A program made the translations under genes and the position numbers. A stretch of DNA of 64,000 nucleotides, from positions 124,001-188,000 of the forward strand of contig DFNX01000010.1 in NCBI GenBank assembly GCA_002376235.1. Reading direction: 5' to 3'. The first letter of the stretch is position 1. Every line of letters starts with the position of its first letter. Origin of the DNA: Neorhizobium sp. UBA3556. Its GTDB lineage: Bacteria; Pseudomonadota; Alphaproteobacteria; Rhizobiales; Rhizobiaceae. Shown here piece after piece: positions 49,985 through 59,219 of the stretch. A model generated the notes under the pieces. It did not search any database, had not been told where the DNA came from, and worked only from the letters and a program-made list of their open reading frames with translations.

Positions 49985-51241
49985 TCACACCGCAATCTTG
50001 TCCAGCGGCAGCCGGCTCTGCTCAAACGCCCGCAGCTCGGCTTCCTTCTCGTAGATATAGTCGCGCGTGTCAGGCACGGCCCGGCGTTTCTTGACGATCT
50101 GGATCTGGAAGATGTGGAACGCCTCGTGGGTGAAGGCCATTTCGGAAGCTGCGAGGTAGAATTCCCACATCCTGACGAAACGCTCGTCATAAAGTGCCTT
50201 CGCTTTTTCCTTGTTGGCCATGAAGCGCTCGCGCCAGTGGCGCAGCGTATAGGCATAGTGCATCGGCAGGATTTCCACGTCGGAGACCAGCAGGCCTGCC
50301 TTTTCGATCGCCGGAAGCACCTCTGCCAGCGACGGGATGTAACCGCCCGGGAAGATGTATTTTTCGATCCATGGATTGTTGTAGATCGCCGGATAGGGCT
50401 GGCCGATCGAATGCAGCACCATGACGCCGTCATCGGCGAGAACGTCATTCACCTTGTTGAAGAATTTTCTGTAGTTCAGCCGGCCGACATGTTCGAACAT
50501 GCCGACCGAGACGATGCGATCGTAGCTCTTGGTCGGCGGCAGATAATAATAGTCCTGCAGCTCGAAGCGGACGCTTTTGGCGAGCCCCCTTCTGGCGGCG
50601 CGTTCTCGGGAAATCTTGAGCTGCTCGGTCGACAGAGTGATGCCGGTAACGTCGACGCCGGAGCTTTCCGACAGATACATCGCCATGCCGCCCCAACCGG
50701 AGCCGATTTCCAGCGCCTTCTGGCCCGGTTCGGCCAGAAGCTTTGCCACGATATGGCGCTTCTTGGCGATCTGCGCCTCGTCCAGCGAAATTCCGGGCGG
50801 GTTGAAATAGGCGCAGGAATATTGCCAGTCCTCGTCGAGAAACAGCGAGAACAGCTTTTCGTCGAGATCGTAGTGATGCGAAACGTTCTTGCGATTGTGG
50901 TTGATCGGAACGCGATTGCGGAACTGCGCCTCGATCATGCGGCCGATGCCGCGAACGATCATGCCGAAGGTCAGGCCTTCCGACAGTGTGTTGTCCTTGA
51001 TCAGGGCGAGGAACTCGTAAATGTCGCCTTCTTCCACAAGAAGGCGGCCATCCATGTAGAGCTGGCCGAGTTGCAACTGCGGATCACGCAGAAGCGCCAG
51101 TTCCGATGCTTCGTCGGTGAAGCGGATGGCCACTGACCGACCTCCCCCTCCACCATATCGCTGTTCGCCTCCCGTCCCACGGACGGTGAGAGTTCCTATC
51201 TTGATGATTTTGCTAAGAAGATCGTGAAGGGACGAGTTCAC
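49985..51241 (-). CDS. cfa: Cyclopropane-fatty-acyl-phospholipid synthase family protein
   Basis: Transfers a methylene from SAM to cis double bonds of membrane phospholipids, making cyclopropane fatty acids typical of stationary-phase rhizobia. At 418 residues it carries the N-terminal helical domain and the methyltransferase with SAM motif KALEIGSGWGGMAMYL, plus YDRIVSVGMFEHVGRLNYRK (Glu-His region) and the late FPGGYIPSLAEVLPAIEKAG. The start is GTG at 51241 with AGGAGG at a good distance. The family also has members modifying sterols or mycolates, but the motif set is the Cfa one. Confidence 0.92.
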   Translation of the reverse strand: MNSSLHDLLSKIIKIGTLTVRGTGGEQRYGGGGGRSVAIRFTDEASELALLRDPQLQLGQLYMDGRLLVEEGDIYEFLALIKDNTLSEGLTFGMIVRGIGRMIEAQFRNRVPINHNRKNVSHHYDLDEKLFSLFLDEDWQYSCAYFNPPGISLDEAQIAKKRHIVAKLLAEPGQKALEIGSGWGGMAMYLSESSGVDVTGITLSTEQLKISRERAARRGLAKSVRFELQDYYYLPPTKSYDRIVSVGMFEHVGRLNYRKFFNKVNDVLADDGVMVLHSIGQPYPAIYNNPWIEKYIFPGGYIPSLAEVLPAIEKAGLLVSDVEILPMHYAYTLRHWRERFMANKEKAKALYDERFVRMWEFYLAASEMAFTHEAFHIFQIQIVKKRRAVPDTRDYIYEKEAELRAFEQSRLPLDKIAV

Positions 51242-51339
51242 GGACCCACCTCCTGAATACTAAGGGAACCTTACTATTTTTCGAAATCTAGCGTCTATTT
51301 TTCGGACTGCAAGCACATTCCCATCATGAAAATGACGCA

Positions 51340-51376
51340 AAGAAACACGCCGTCAAACGGGCTGTCTGACGGCGTG
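51340..51376 (-). terminator. Intrinsic terminator of tex
   Basis: CACGCCGTCA (51346-51355) and TGACGGCGTG (51367-51376) form a perfect 10-bp stem with an 11-base loop. On the minus strand it follows the tex stop codon by about 37 bases and runs into TTTCTTTG. Confidence 0.8.
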
Positions 51377-51413
51377 CATCTAAAAGTAGTGATGAGCTGA
51401 CGGCTTGTAAGTT

Positions 51414-53714
51414 TCAGCGCTTTTTTAAAGCTTCCGCGAGCGCTGCGCCGAAAGCGCCTTGTGAAGAAGGCTTTTCGGTCTTCATGAATTTTTGATTGGT
51501 GGGGCGCTCATTTTTGCCCGAACCACGCGGCGGCGGGGCGCTGTCGCCTCCATCCTTGCGCATCGTCAAGCCTATGCGCTTGCGCTTCACGTCGACTTCA
51601 ACGACGCGAACCTTCACGACATCGCCAGCTTTCACAACTTCATGCGGGTCCTTGACGAACTTGTCGGCCAGTTGCGAGACGTGGACGAGGCCGTCCTGAT
51701 GCACGCCGATATCGACGAAGGCACCGAAGGCGGCAACGTTCGTCACGGTACCTTCAAGCAGCATACCGGGTTTCAGGTCCGTAATCTCGTCGATACCATC
51801 TGCGAAAGTAGCTGTCTTGAAACTCGGGCGCGGGTCGCGGCCGGGCTTTTCCAGTTCGGCGATGATGTCCTTCACTGTTGGAAGACCGAACTGCTCGTTG
51901 ATGAACTGCCGCGGATCGACAGCCTTCAACGCTGCGCTATCGCCCATCAGGGCACGAAGGTCACGGCCGCAGGCAGCGACGATTTTCTTGGCCACGCCAT
52001 AGGCTTCAGGGTGGACGGAAGAAGCGTCAAGCGGTTCCTTGCCGTTCGGAATGCGCAGGAAGCCCGCGGCCTGTTCGAAGGTGCGGTTGCCGAGGCGCGC
52101 GACCTTCAGAAGATCCTTGCGGCTTGCGAAAGCGCCATTCAAATCGCGATGGGCAACGATCGCTTCGGCGATGGATTTGCTCAAGCCAGAAACGCGGGCA
52201 AGCAGCGGTGCGGATGCCATGTTGAGATCGACGCCGACCGCGTTCACCGCATCTTCAACGACGGCATCGAGCGAGCGGGCGAGCTTGCCCTGATCGACAT
52301 CGTGCTGATACTGGCCGACGCCGATCGCCTTGGGTTCGATCTTCACCAGTTCCGCCAGAGGGTCCTGCAGGCGGCGGGCGATGGAGACCGCGCCGCGCAG
52401 CGATACGTCAAGCCCAGGGAATTCGGCGGCTGCCGTTTCCGAAGCGGAATAGACCGATGCGCCGGCTTCCGAGACGATAACCTTGGTCGGCTTGGCTCCC
52501 GGCAGGGATGACAGCATGTCAGCCACCAGCTTTTCCGTCTCGCGGCTGCCGGTACCGTTGCCGATGGCGATCAGTTCGACATTATGCTTGCGGATCAGCG
52601 AGGCAAGTTCTGCCTGCGTGCCGCGCAGGTCGTTCTTCGGCGGGAAAGGATAGACAGTCGAGGTGTCGATCAGCTTGCCGGTGGCATCGACGATCGCAAC
52701 CTTGACGCCGGTGCGGATGCCCGGATCGAGGCCCATGGTCGAGCGGGAACCGGCGGGGGCAGCGAGCAGCAGATCCTTGAGGTTACGGGCGAAGACGTGG
52801 ATGGCGTCTTCTTCCGAGCGCTCGCGCATTTCCCGCATAAGGTCCAGCGACAGCGAAACCGAGAGCTTGACGCGCCAGGTCCAACCGGCGGCTTCCATCA
52901 GCCACAGGTCGCCCTTGCCTAAGCCTCGGATTTCAAACGCAGCGGCAATGATGCGCTGTGCCGGCTTGACTGGGGATGTGTCGTCAGCATCGACATCGAT
53001 CGTCAGCGTCAGCATTTCCTCGTTCCAGCCGCGCAGCATGGCAAGCGCGCGATGACCGGGAACGGTTGCCCAGCGTTCGGAGTGGTCGAAATAGTCGGCG
53101 AACTTGGCACCCGCTTCCTGCTTGCCATCGACCACCTTGGCACGCAGCACCGCACCATCGCGCATGTGCTGGCGCAGACGGCCGAGAAGATCGGCATTTT
53201 CGGAAATGGTTTCGGCAACGATATCGCGCGCGCCATCAAGCGCCGTCTTCACGTCGGCGACCTCGCCCTGAACATAGGCTTCGGCAAGCTTTGCCGGATC
53301 GGCGCCGCGATCGGCCCAGATGGCTTCCGCCAGCGGCCCAAGGCCACGTTCGCGGGCGATTTCGGCGCGGGTGCGGCGCTTCGGCTTGTAGGGAAGATAA
53401 AGGTCTTCAAGTTCCGCCTTGGTGGCGGCACCGGCCAGCTTGCGCGCAAGCTCATCGGTCATCTTGCCCTGCGTATTGATGCTGTCGACGATGGAGGTGC
53501 GGCGAGCTTCCAGTTCGCGCAGATAGACGAGGCGTTCGGCAAGATTGCGCAATTGCGTATCGTCGAGGCCGCCGGTCACTTCCTTACGATAGCGCGCGAT
53601 GAAGGGAACCGTCGCACCTTCATCCAGGAGACCGATCGCCGCCTTGGCCTGATCCGGGCGCGCGTTGATTTCTGCGGCAATCGCAATGCTGAGTTTCTGG
53701 ATATCGGCGGCCAT
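51414..53714 (-). CDS. tex: Tex family S1 RNA-binding protein
   Basis: A 766-residue Tex/Spt6-like protein. Domain order: helical N-terminal region with PFIARYRKEVTGGLDD, YqgF/RuvX-like nuclease fold with LGLDPGIRTGVKVAIVD-like and AIGNGTGSRETEKLV, helix-hairpin-helix region (GVDLNMASAPLLARVSGLSK, then the FASRKDLLKVARLGNRTFEQ stretch), and a C-terminal S1 domain (GMLLEGTVTNVAAFGAFVDI, ending IGLTMRKDGGD). Tex proteins bind nucleic acids and influence transcription and ribosome function; the exact role is uncertain. The ATG at 53714 matches the conserved N-terminus. A terminator follows. Confidence 0.95.
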   Translation of the reverse strand: MAADIQKLSIAIAAEINARPDQAKAAIGLLDEGATVPFIARYRKEVTGGLDDTQLRNLAERLVYLRELEARRTSIVDSINTQGKMTDELARKLAGAATKAELEDLYLPYKPKRRTRAEIARERGLGPLAEAIWADRGADPAKLAEAYVQGEVADVKTALDGARDIVAETISENADLLGRLRQHMRDGAVLRAKVVDGKQEAGAKFADYFDHSERWATVPGHRALAMLRGWNEEMLTLTIDVDADDTSPVKPAQRIIAAAFEIRGLGKGDLWLMEAAGWTWRVKLSVSLSLDLMREMRERSEEDAIHVFARNLKDLLLAAPAGSRSTMGLDPGIRTGVKVAIVDATGKLIDTSTVYPFPPKNDLRGTQAELASLIRKHNVELIAIGNGTGSRETEKLVADMLSSLPGAKPTKVIVSEAGASVYSASETAAAEFPGLDVSLRGAVSIARRLQDPLAELVKIEPKAIGVGQYQHDVDQGKLARSLDAVVEDAVNAVGVDLNMASAPLLARVSGLSKSIAEAIVAHRDLNGAFASRKDLLKVARLGNRTFEQAAGFLRIPNGKEPLDASSVHPEAYGVAKKIVAACGRDLRALMGDSAALKAVDPRQFINEQFGLPTVKDIIAELEKPGRDPRPSFKTATFADGIDEITDLKPGMLLEGTVTNVAAFGAFVDIGVHQDGLVHVSQLADKFVKDPHEVVKAGDVVKVRVVEVDVKRKRIGLTMRKDGGDSAPPPRGSGKNERPTNQKFMKTEKPSSQGAFGAALAEALKKR

Positions 53715-53941
53715 GGAAGTCCTCGTCTAAATCAGGAGGCGCGACCATAGTCAAACTTTGCGGCAAGACAACACCGCCCTGCCCTGCGCTCACAGGATGA
53801 TGACGTGACCTGTGCCAAAACGGACCGGCATTCACCAAGCGATAACCGTCACCCGGTGGATAAGGACGTGACATCTTCTCGCGTTCATCGCCCCACCTAT
53901 AGTTAGGGGCGCCGCATGATGCGGCTCGCATGGAGGTATGA

Positions 53942-54142
53942 ATGCCCAGAAAGATAGCCACCCAACTCGCCGGTGATGAGGCGGTGGGCTCCGAGGAGCT
54001 TGACGCCGCCATCATCTACCTGAGTGAAAAGATAAAAGATGCAGCAAAGAGAGACGAACCGGTTCCCTTCCTCGCCTATAGAAATCGACTGATTTTCAAA
54101 ACGACGCTGGCGTTGCGCCAGTACGAGCATTTCACGCTCTAG
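53942..54142 (+). CDS. Small hypothetical protein (66 residues)
   Basis: A short helical protein: MPRKIATQLAGDEAVGSEEL, then DAAIIYLSEKIKDAAKRDEP, ending LIFKTTLALRQYEHFTL. No signal peptide and no known motif. Support for it being real: an excellent GGAGG seven bases before the ATG, codon use like the neighbours, and a preceding palindrome GCCGCAT-G-ATGCGGC at 53911-53925 that may be an operator. It is far enough from tex (227 bases, divergent) and purD to have its own promoter. Function unknown. Confidence 0.6.
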   Translation: MPRKIATQLAGDEAVGSEELDAAIIYLSEKIKDAAKRDEPVPFLAYRNRLIFKTTLALRQYEHFTL

Positions 54143-54247
54143 AAACATTCACATCAAGGCCGTGCCGACCCTGTTGTCCCTGTAGGGCCGGCCGCCAACC
54201 GGGTACATATCGGCCGCAGACCCTTGACCTTTGCGGCTACGCACCTT

Positions 54248-54279
54248 AACCGCCCTGTGAAACAACCATGAGGGCGGTT
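54248..54279 (+). promoter_or_regulatory. Hairpin covering the purD ribosome binding site
   Basis: AACCGCCCT (54248-54256) pairs with AGGGCGGTT (54271-54279), a perfect 9-bp stem with a 14-base loop. Its 3' arm contains the AGGG that is the only Shine-Dalgarno-like sequence before the purD ATG at 54281. The following T and ATG make it look like either an RNA switch or a terminator-like stem; its ligand or protein is unknown. Confidence 0.45.
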
Positions 54280-54280
54280 T

Positions 54281-55552
54281 ATGAAGGTTCTGCTGATCGG
54301 CTCGGGCGGCCGCGAACATGCACTGGCGTGGAAGCTCGCACAGTCCCCCAAACTGACCACCCTTTACGCTGCCCCCGGCAATCCCGGCATCGCGGAAGAA
54401 GCCGAGATCGTTTCGCTCGACATCGACAACCACGGCGCCGTGGCAGAGTTCTGCCTGACGAACGGGATCGACTTCGTCATCGTCGGCCCGGAAGCGCCAC
54501 TGGTGGCCGGCATTGCCGATCTCCTGCGCGCCAAGGGTATCGTCGTTTTCGGCCCGTCTGCCGCCGCAGCCCAGCTCGAAGGTTCCAAGGGTTTCACCAA
54601 GGATATCTGCGCCCGCTACAACATCCCGACCGGCGCCTATCGCCGTTTCACCAATGGTGACGAGGCCAAGGCCTATGTGACCGAGCAGGGCGCACCGATC
54701 GTCGTCAAGGCGGACGGGCTCGCCGCCGGCAAGGGCGTGACCGTGGCGATGACAGTCGAGGAAGCTCTTTCGGCAATCGACGACTGTTTCGATGGCGCCT
54801 TCGGGGCAGCCGGTGCGGAAGTCGTGGTCGAGGCCTATCTGGATGGCGAGGAAGCAAGCTTCTTCTGCCTTTCCGACGGCAAGACGGCGCTGGCACTTGC
54901 CACCGCACAGGATCACAAGCGCGTCGGCGACGGCGATACCGGCCCGAATACCGGCGGCATGGGCGCCTATTCCCCCGCCCCGGTGATGACATCCGACATG
55001 GTCGAGCGGACGATGAAGGAGATCATCGAGCCGACGATCCGCGGCATGGCGGAAAGCGGCCATCCGTTTACTGGTGTCTTCTTTGCTGGCCTGATGATCA
55101 CCCAGAAGGGACCGGAACTGATCGAATACAACGTCCGTTTCGGCGATCCGGAATGCCAGGTGCTGATGATGCGTCTGCAGAGCGATCTTCTCGAACTGCT
55201 CTATGCCGCCGCAACCGGTACGCTTGATCAGGTTGAGGCGCTGTGGAGCGACGACGTGGCTTTGACCGTGGTCATGGCATCCAAGGGTTATCCCGCCGCC
55301 TATGACAAGAACACGCCGATCGCCAAGCTGCCGGCAATCGCACGGGGCGAGAAGATCTTCCACGCCGGCACGGCGATGAAAAACGGGCAGTTGGTTGCGA
55401 CCGGCGGGCGCGTTCTCAACGTCACGGCCACCGGCCATAATGTGCGCGAGGCACAGGCCGGTGCCTATTCGCTCGTCGAAGGGATCGAGTGGGACAACGG
55501 TTTCTGCCGCCGTGATATCGGCTGGCGTGCGGCTGCACGGGAGAACTCCTGA
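54281..55552 (+). CDS. purD: Phosphoribosylamine--glycine ligase
   Basis: Second step of purine synthesis, ATP-dependent joining of phosphoribosylamine and glycine. The 423-residue length is normal. ATP-grasp features: VLLIGSGGREHALAWKLAQS at the start, IVVKADGLAAGKGVTVA, the N-terminal GPEAPLVAGIADLLRAKG, the substrate loop EASFFCLSDGKTALALATAQ, then HKRVGDGDTGPNTGGMGAYS and ITQKGPELIEYNVRFGDPE. The ATG at 54281 lies directly behind a hairpin. It is followed by 127 bases and then a small exported protein. Confidence 0.97.
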   Translation: MKVLLIGSGGREHALAWKLAQSPKLTTLYAAPGNPGIAEEAEIVSLDIDNHGAVAEFCLTNGIDFVIVGPEAPLVAGIADLLRAKGIVVFGPSAAAAQLEGSKGFTKDICARYNIPTGAYRRFTNGDEAKAYVTEQGAPIVVKADGLAAGKGVTVAMTVEEALSAIDDCFDGAFGAAGAEVVVEAYLDGEEASFFCLSDGKTALALATAQDHKRVGDGDTGPNTGGMGAYSPAPVMTSDMVERTMKEIIEPTIRGMAESGHPFTGVFFAGLMITQKGPELIEYNVRFGDPECQVLMMRLQSDLLELLYAAATGTLDQVEALWSDDVALTVVMASKGYPAAYDKNTPIAKLPAIARGEKIFHAGTAMKNGQLVATGGRVLNVTATGHNVREAQAGAYSLVEGIEWDNGFCRRDIGWRAAARENS

Positions 55553-55679
55553 CCCGGTCGGCTGCGCGCCTTTTGCTGATGTGGCCGATCGTTACAGGTT
55601 AAGCCGTTATTTACCGATTCTCCTGACGGGATCGAAACCACTGCTGGAGTAAGCATGGTGCAAAGAGAGGATTTGCATC

Positions 55680-56156
55680 ATGCGCCATCTGGCCCTTACA
55701 GCCTTCGTGCTTTTCGCCGGTACTGCCCAGGCGCAGTCTATACTGCCGTTTCCAGGCAATATGCAGGGCACGACCCCAAGCATGATGAGCGTAACTTGCG
55801 AAACCTGCCCTCCTCTCAAGACGGCCGATGATAGCAATTACAAGGTTCCCGCGCTGAAAGGCGGCGTGCAATCGGTTTCGATCATCGAGATCGACGGCCA
55901 GAAGAAGATCGTGCGCACCGATGCCTGGATGGGCGGCTCGCCGGTCGTGCATATCAGCAAGGTTCCGGACTGGATGAATGTCGATCAGTTGCAGGCGGTC
56001 ATTGCGACGACAAACGGCAAATTCGTTCAGACGGAAGTCCAGGTTATCGGTCTTCAAGCGAATCAGATCGATCTGGAATCAAAGACAGGCGCCGTGGAGA
56101 ACAGCATCTCCAGCGAGCAGGAAATCAAAGAGACTCCACTCCGGCTGGGCGAATAA
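55680..56156 (+). CDS. Small exported protein, possibly HPE1-like
   Basis: A 158-residue protein with a clear signal peptide (MRHLALTAFVLFAGTAQA, then QSILPFPG). The mature part has a close Cys pair, VTCETCPPL, a beta region with VSIIEIDGQKKIVRTDAWMG, and VIATTNGKFVQTEVQVIGLQ. I recall similar Rhizobiales proteins named plant virulence effector HPE1-like, but that name carries no proven function and I am only modestly sure of it. It is probably periplasmic. AGAGAGGA lies just upstream. The gene is separate from purD. Confidence 0.65.
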   Translation: MRHLALTAFVLFAGTAQAQSILPFPGNMQGTTPSMMSVTCETCPPLKTADDSNYKVPALKGGVQSVSIIEIDGQKKIVRTDAWMGGSPVVHISKVPDWMNVDQLQAVIATTNGKFVQTEVQVIGLQANQIDLESKTGAVENSISSEQEIKETPLRLGE

Positions 56157-56435
56157 CTCGACTTACTTATTTCGATATTCGCAAGACACAATATTTCTAA
56201 TACTTTAACCCTGACCTATTAAATCTCCTGTCCGGCTGAAAATTGGCGATAACGCCCGATAATATATCCGTTATCGGCATCAATCCGGCAAAAACTTAAA
56301 TTTTTATTCAAATATACAAGGCATTTTTAGCCTTGTGCGATGCAGCACGAAATCTGCGCAGGATGCGCTCCTTCCCAAAACTTGAAGTCTATTCGGCTGC
56401 CGGACAATGGCGGTCCATACGGTCGCGAGGATTCC
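56157..56435. other. AT-rich gap before the chemoreceptor gene
   Basis: 279 bases, AT-rich and without coding signs, much as in the gap before the GGDEF-EAL gene. It holds CGATAAC (56247-56253) and GTTATCG (56270-56276), an inverted repeat with a 16-base loop, and a hairpin ACAAGGC/GCCTTGT (56316-56336) not followed by a T run. Promoters and perhaps a nucleoid-protein site are likely. Confidence 0.45.
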
Positions 56436-58268
56436 ATGAAGAACCTGAAGATCTCCCATCAGCTCGTCCTGCTCGTGCTGACACTAATGGTCGCCTTCGC
56501 GGTCGGCACCTATTTCGAACTGCGTGCATCCACCAGCGCCATTTATGCAGAGCGCTACGGAATGCTGCGCAGCCAGGTAGAATCCGGCATCGGCATCCTG
56601 AAGAAATTCCAGGAGCGGGAGGCAGCCGGCGAACTGACGCGCGAAGACGCTCAGAAACAGGCCTTCGCAGCCGTCGCCGCCATGACCTTCAAGCCGGATG
56701 GCTATCTCTATGCCTATGACTATGACGTCACGATGCGCCTGCATCCCGATCCGAAACGGCTTGGCCAGAATTTCAAGGGCAAGCCGGATAGCCAGGGCTT
56801 CATGTATCGCGACGAACTGGTCAAGATCGCCCGCAACGGCGGCGGCACGGCCGACTTCCTCGGCCCGAAGCCCGGTGAGCAGGGGGACGGTTTCCGCAAA
56901 AGCTCCTATGCGCTTGCCTTCGAACCATGGCAGCTTGTCCTCGTGACCGGCGTCTATGTCGATGATCTTGAAGCGCAGATCCGCGGCGACATCATCAAGG
57001 CTGTGGGCATCGGCGCGGGCATTCTCGTGATCGCGGCCCTCCTCGCTCTGGTTGTCATCCGCAACATTTCCGGGCCGCTCGGCGATATCCGCAACGCGCT
57101 GAATGCCGTTGCCGACGAGAATGTCGACCTGAAAATCCCGCATACCGGCATGACCAATGAAGTGGGTCTGATGGCCCGCGCCACCGCAGCCCTGCAGCAG
57201 AAGGTGCGCGAGCGCCATGCTATGGAAGAACGCCAGCAGCGCCAACAGGAAGAACTCGACGGCGAGCGCCAGCAGAACCTCGACATGCAGCGTGACGAGG
57301 CCGAAGTGCAGGCCCGCGTCGTCTCCACCATCGGCTCCGCTCTCGAAAACCTTGCCAAGGGTGACCTCACGGTTCGCTGCGGCGATCTGGGCAGTCGCTA
57401 TGCCGGCCTGCGCGACAATTTCAACGAGGCACTCGGCCATCTCGAAGCGGCCATGTCCAAGGTCAATGCCAAGGGCATCGATATCGGCGGCTCGAAGGAG
57501 GAAATCCGTCGTGCTTCCAACGAACTCTCGCAGCGCACCGAGCGGCAGGCGGCAAGCCTGGAAGAAACCTCGGCTGCTCTCGACGAATTGACGGTTGCCG
57601 TCAAGCAGACTGCCGATGGCGCTCGCGAGGCAGCCCAGCGGGTCGTCACGGTCAGCGGCGAAGCGAACCGCAGCGATGCCGTGGTTGCCGAAGCGATCGA
57701 GGCGATGAGCGGCATCGAGCAGTCCTCCGGGGAGATTTCCAAGATCATTGGCGTCATCGACGAGATCGCTTTCCAGACCAACCTCTTGGCGCTCAATGCC
57801 GGTGTCGAGGCCGCGCGTGCCGGCGAAAGCGGCAAGGGCTTTGCCGTCGTCGCCCAGGAAGTGCGCGAACTCGCGCAGCGTTCGGCCGCCGCCGCCAAGG
57901 AGATCAAGGACCAGATCTCACATTCTTCGCATCAGGTGGAAAACGGTGTGCGTCTGGTCGGTGAAGCCGGCGAAGCGCTAAAGCGCATCTCAAGCCAAGT
58001 GAAGGCTGCAAGCGACATCGTCAGCAAGATCGCCGATTCCGCTGCCGAGCAGGATTCGACGCTACGTTCGATCTCCTCATCGCTCAACCATCTCGATCAA
58101 GCAACCCAACAGAATGCCGCAATGGCCGAAGAGACCACAGCCTCTGCGGAAGCACTCGCAGTCGATACCGAAGACTTGCTGAACCTGATCCGCGGCTTCC
58201 GCATCAGCGGTTCGAAGCATGCTGACAGCCTGCGCGACATGGCCGGCCAGATGCGCATGGCTAGCTGA
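56436..58268 (+). CDS. Methyl-accepting chemotaxis protein with Cache-type sensor
   Basis: A 610-residue chemoreceptor. Helix 1 (LVLLVLTLMVAFAVGTYFEL) and helix 2 (AVGIGAGILVIAALLALVVI) flank a periplasmic sCache_2-like domain with GYLYAYDYDVTMRLHPDPKR and SYALAFEPWQLVLVTGVYVD. A HAMP-type linker and the methyl-accepting helices follow, then the signalling hairpin FQTNLLALNAGVEAARAGES and GFAVVAQEVRELAQRSAAAA. The C-terminus (GQMRMAS) lacks the NWETF-type CheR-binding pentapeptide. I chose ATG 56436 with GCGAGG upstream; the open frame goes back to 56340. A strong terminator follows, so it is a single-gene unit. Confidence 0.93.
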   Translation: MKNLKISHQLVLLVLTLMVAFAVGTYFELRASTSAIYAERYGMLRSQVESGIGILKKFQEREAAGELTREDAQKQAFAAVAAMTFKPDGYLYAYDYDVTMRLHPDPKRLGQNFKGKPDSQGFMYRDELVKIARNGGGTADFLGPKPGEQGDGFRKSSYALAFEPWQLVLVTGVYVDDLEAQIRGDIIKAVGIGAGILVIAALLALVVIRNISGPLGDIRNALNAVADENVDLKIPHTGMTNEVGLMARATAALQQKVRERHAMEERQQRQQEELDGERQQNLDMQRDEAEVQARVVSTIGSALENLAKGDLTVRCGDLGSRYAGLRDNFNEALGHLEAAMSKVNAKGIDIGGSKEEIRRASNELSQRTERQAASLEETSAALDELTVAVKQTADGAREAAQRVVTVSGEANRSDAVVAEAIEAMSGIEQSSGEISKIIGVIDEIAFQTNLLALNAGVEAARAGESGKGFAVVAQEVRELAQRSAAAAKEIKDQISHSSHQVENGVRLVGEAGEALKRISSQVKAASDIVSKIADSAAEQDSTLRSISSSLNHLDQATQQNAAMAEETTASAEALAVDTEDLLNLIRGFRISGSKHADSLRDMAGQMRMAS

Positions 58269-58336
58269 TTTACACTATCGAGACCCCGTCCCACTCGGGC
58301 GGGGTGCTCTCCAAGTTACGCGGGGGACGCGGGGAA

Positions 58337-58378
58337 GAAAGCCGTCCGGACAATATGGTCCGGCGGCTTTCTCTTTTT
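58337..58378 (+). terminator. Strong intrinsic terminator after the chemoreceptor gene
   Basis: GAAAGCCGTCCGGAC (58337-58351) and GTCCGGCGGCTTTC (58358-58371) pair over 14 bp with one bulged base, loop AATATG, followed by TCTTTTT. It lies about 70 bases after the stop codon and between convergent genes. Confidence 0.92.
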
Positions 58379-58422
58379 CAGAACGTTTTCGGAGGCCGCG
58401 CGGTAGCTGCGAATGGGCGGCG

Positions 58423-58917
58423 TCACGCCTCTCCCAAAAGCTCGACCAGTTCTTCCAACTGGCGATCGGAACGCACGATAATACCGGCCTGCTCCAGCAG
58501 CGCCGCCGTCACACCGTTTCCTGCGTGTTTCAGCCCGCCGAACGATCCGTCATAGATAAAGCCGGAGCCGCAGGATGGGCTGCCGTCGATCAGAAGCGCG
58601 TGGGTGCAGCCATGCGCCTGCGCAAATTCCAGCGCGTGACGGGCGCCCGCGATAAAGGCCTCGGTCACATCACCGCCGGTGATTTCCATCACCCGCGCCC
58701 GCCCTTCAAGTACATCGACCCCGGCCATGCCGTTCTCGATCTCGGCAGGCGGACGCGGCACGCTCATGCCGCCGGCAAGCTCGGGGCAGATCGTCACCAG
58801 CCTCCCCTCCTCCCGCCAGCGATCGATCGCCGGATGGTGAAGCGGCTTTCCTTTTCCGTCATAACGGACGGCATGGCCGAGAAGGCAGGCACTGATGAGG
58901 ATCTTGGACGGTGTCAT
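58423..58917 (-). CDS. DUF523 family protein
   Basis: A 164-residue protein of the DUF523 family. It starts with ILISACLLGHAVRYDGKGK and contains LVTICPELAGGMSVPRPPAE, TEAFIAGARHALEFAQAHGC and LLIDGSPSCGSGFIYDG. Conserved Cys residues (ACLLG, CPELAGG, SPSCG) suggest a metal or metal-cluster site, but the function is unknown. ATG 58917 overlaps the stop codon of the upstream parE gene (ATGA arrangement), so translation is coupled to the toxin gene. It is convergent with the chemoreceptor gene. Confidence 0.88.
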   Translation of the reverse strand: MTPSKILISACLLGHAVRYDGKGKPLHHPAIDRWREEGRLVTICPELAGGMSVPRPPAEIENGMAGVDVLEGRARVMEITGGDVTEAFIAGARHALEFAQAHGCTHALLIDGSPSCGSGFIYDGSFGGLKHAGNGVTAALLEQAGIIVRSDRQLEELVELLGEA

Positions 58918-59219
58918 TGCTGTTCGTCGAGTTGGCGGCGGATATCGACTTTTTCGTGGAGGATACGGACGATTTCGACCGGCCCGTCCAGCTTTACGAT
59001 GTAGAAGATGAGGTGTGAGCCTGATCGCCGGCAATGGTAACCGGTTCGAACCTCACGCAGCTTCCGTCCAGCCAAAGGCCACTCACCGATCTGCCGTATA
59101 GTCTCCAACAACTTTTGCAAATATCTCTGGGCCTGCGCTTCGGACCACTCCTCACGCGTATATGTGCCGATGTCGACAAAATCCTTTTCCGCACTTGGGC
59201 GTAGCCGGACCTCAACCAC
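58914..59219 (-). CDS. parE: ParE-type toxin of a type II toxin-antitoxin system
   Basis: A 101-residue RelE/ParE-superfamily toxin. ParE proteins poison DNA gyrase; relatives cleave mRNA. The core is PSAEKDFVDIGTYTREEWSE, then YLQKLLETIRQIGEWPLAGR, then LREVRTGYHCRRSGSHLIFY and the strand VEIVRILHEKVDIRRQL. It begins with GTG at 59219, overlapping the antitoxin by eight bases, and its stop overlaps the DUF523 start. Length and key residues look intact, so the pair may be active, unlike the decayed BrnTA. Confidence 0.9.
   Translation of the reverse strand: MVEVRLRPSAEKDFVDIGTYTREEWSEAQAQRYLQKLLETIRQIGEWPLAGRKLREVRTGYHCRRSGSHLIFYIVKLDGPVEIVRILHEKVDIRRQLDEQQ

Noticed and set aside
51260..51300. 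GGAAC on the plus strand near cfa as an EcfG promoter
   Set aside because: It points away from cfa, and no CGTT element follows at 16-17 bases.
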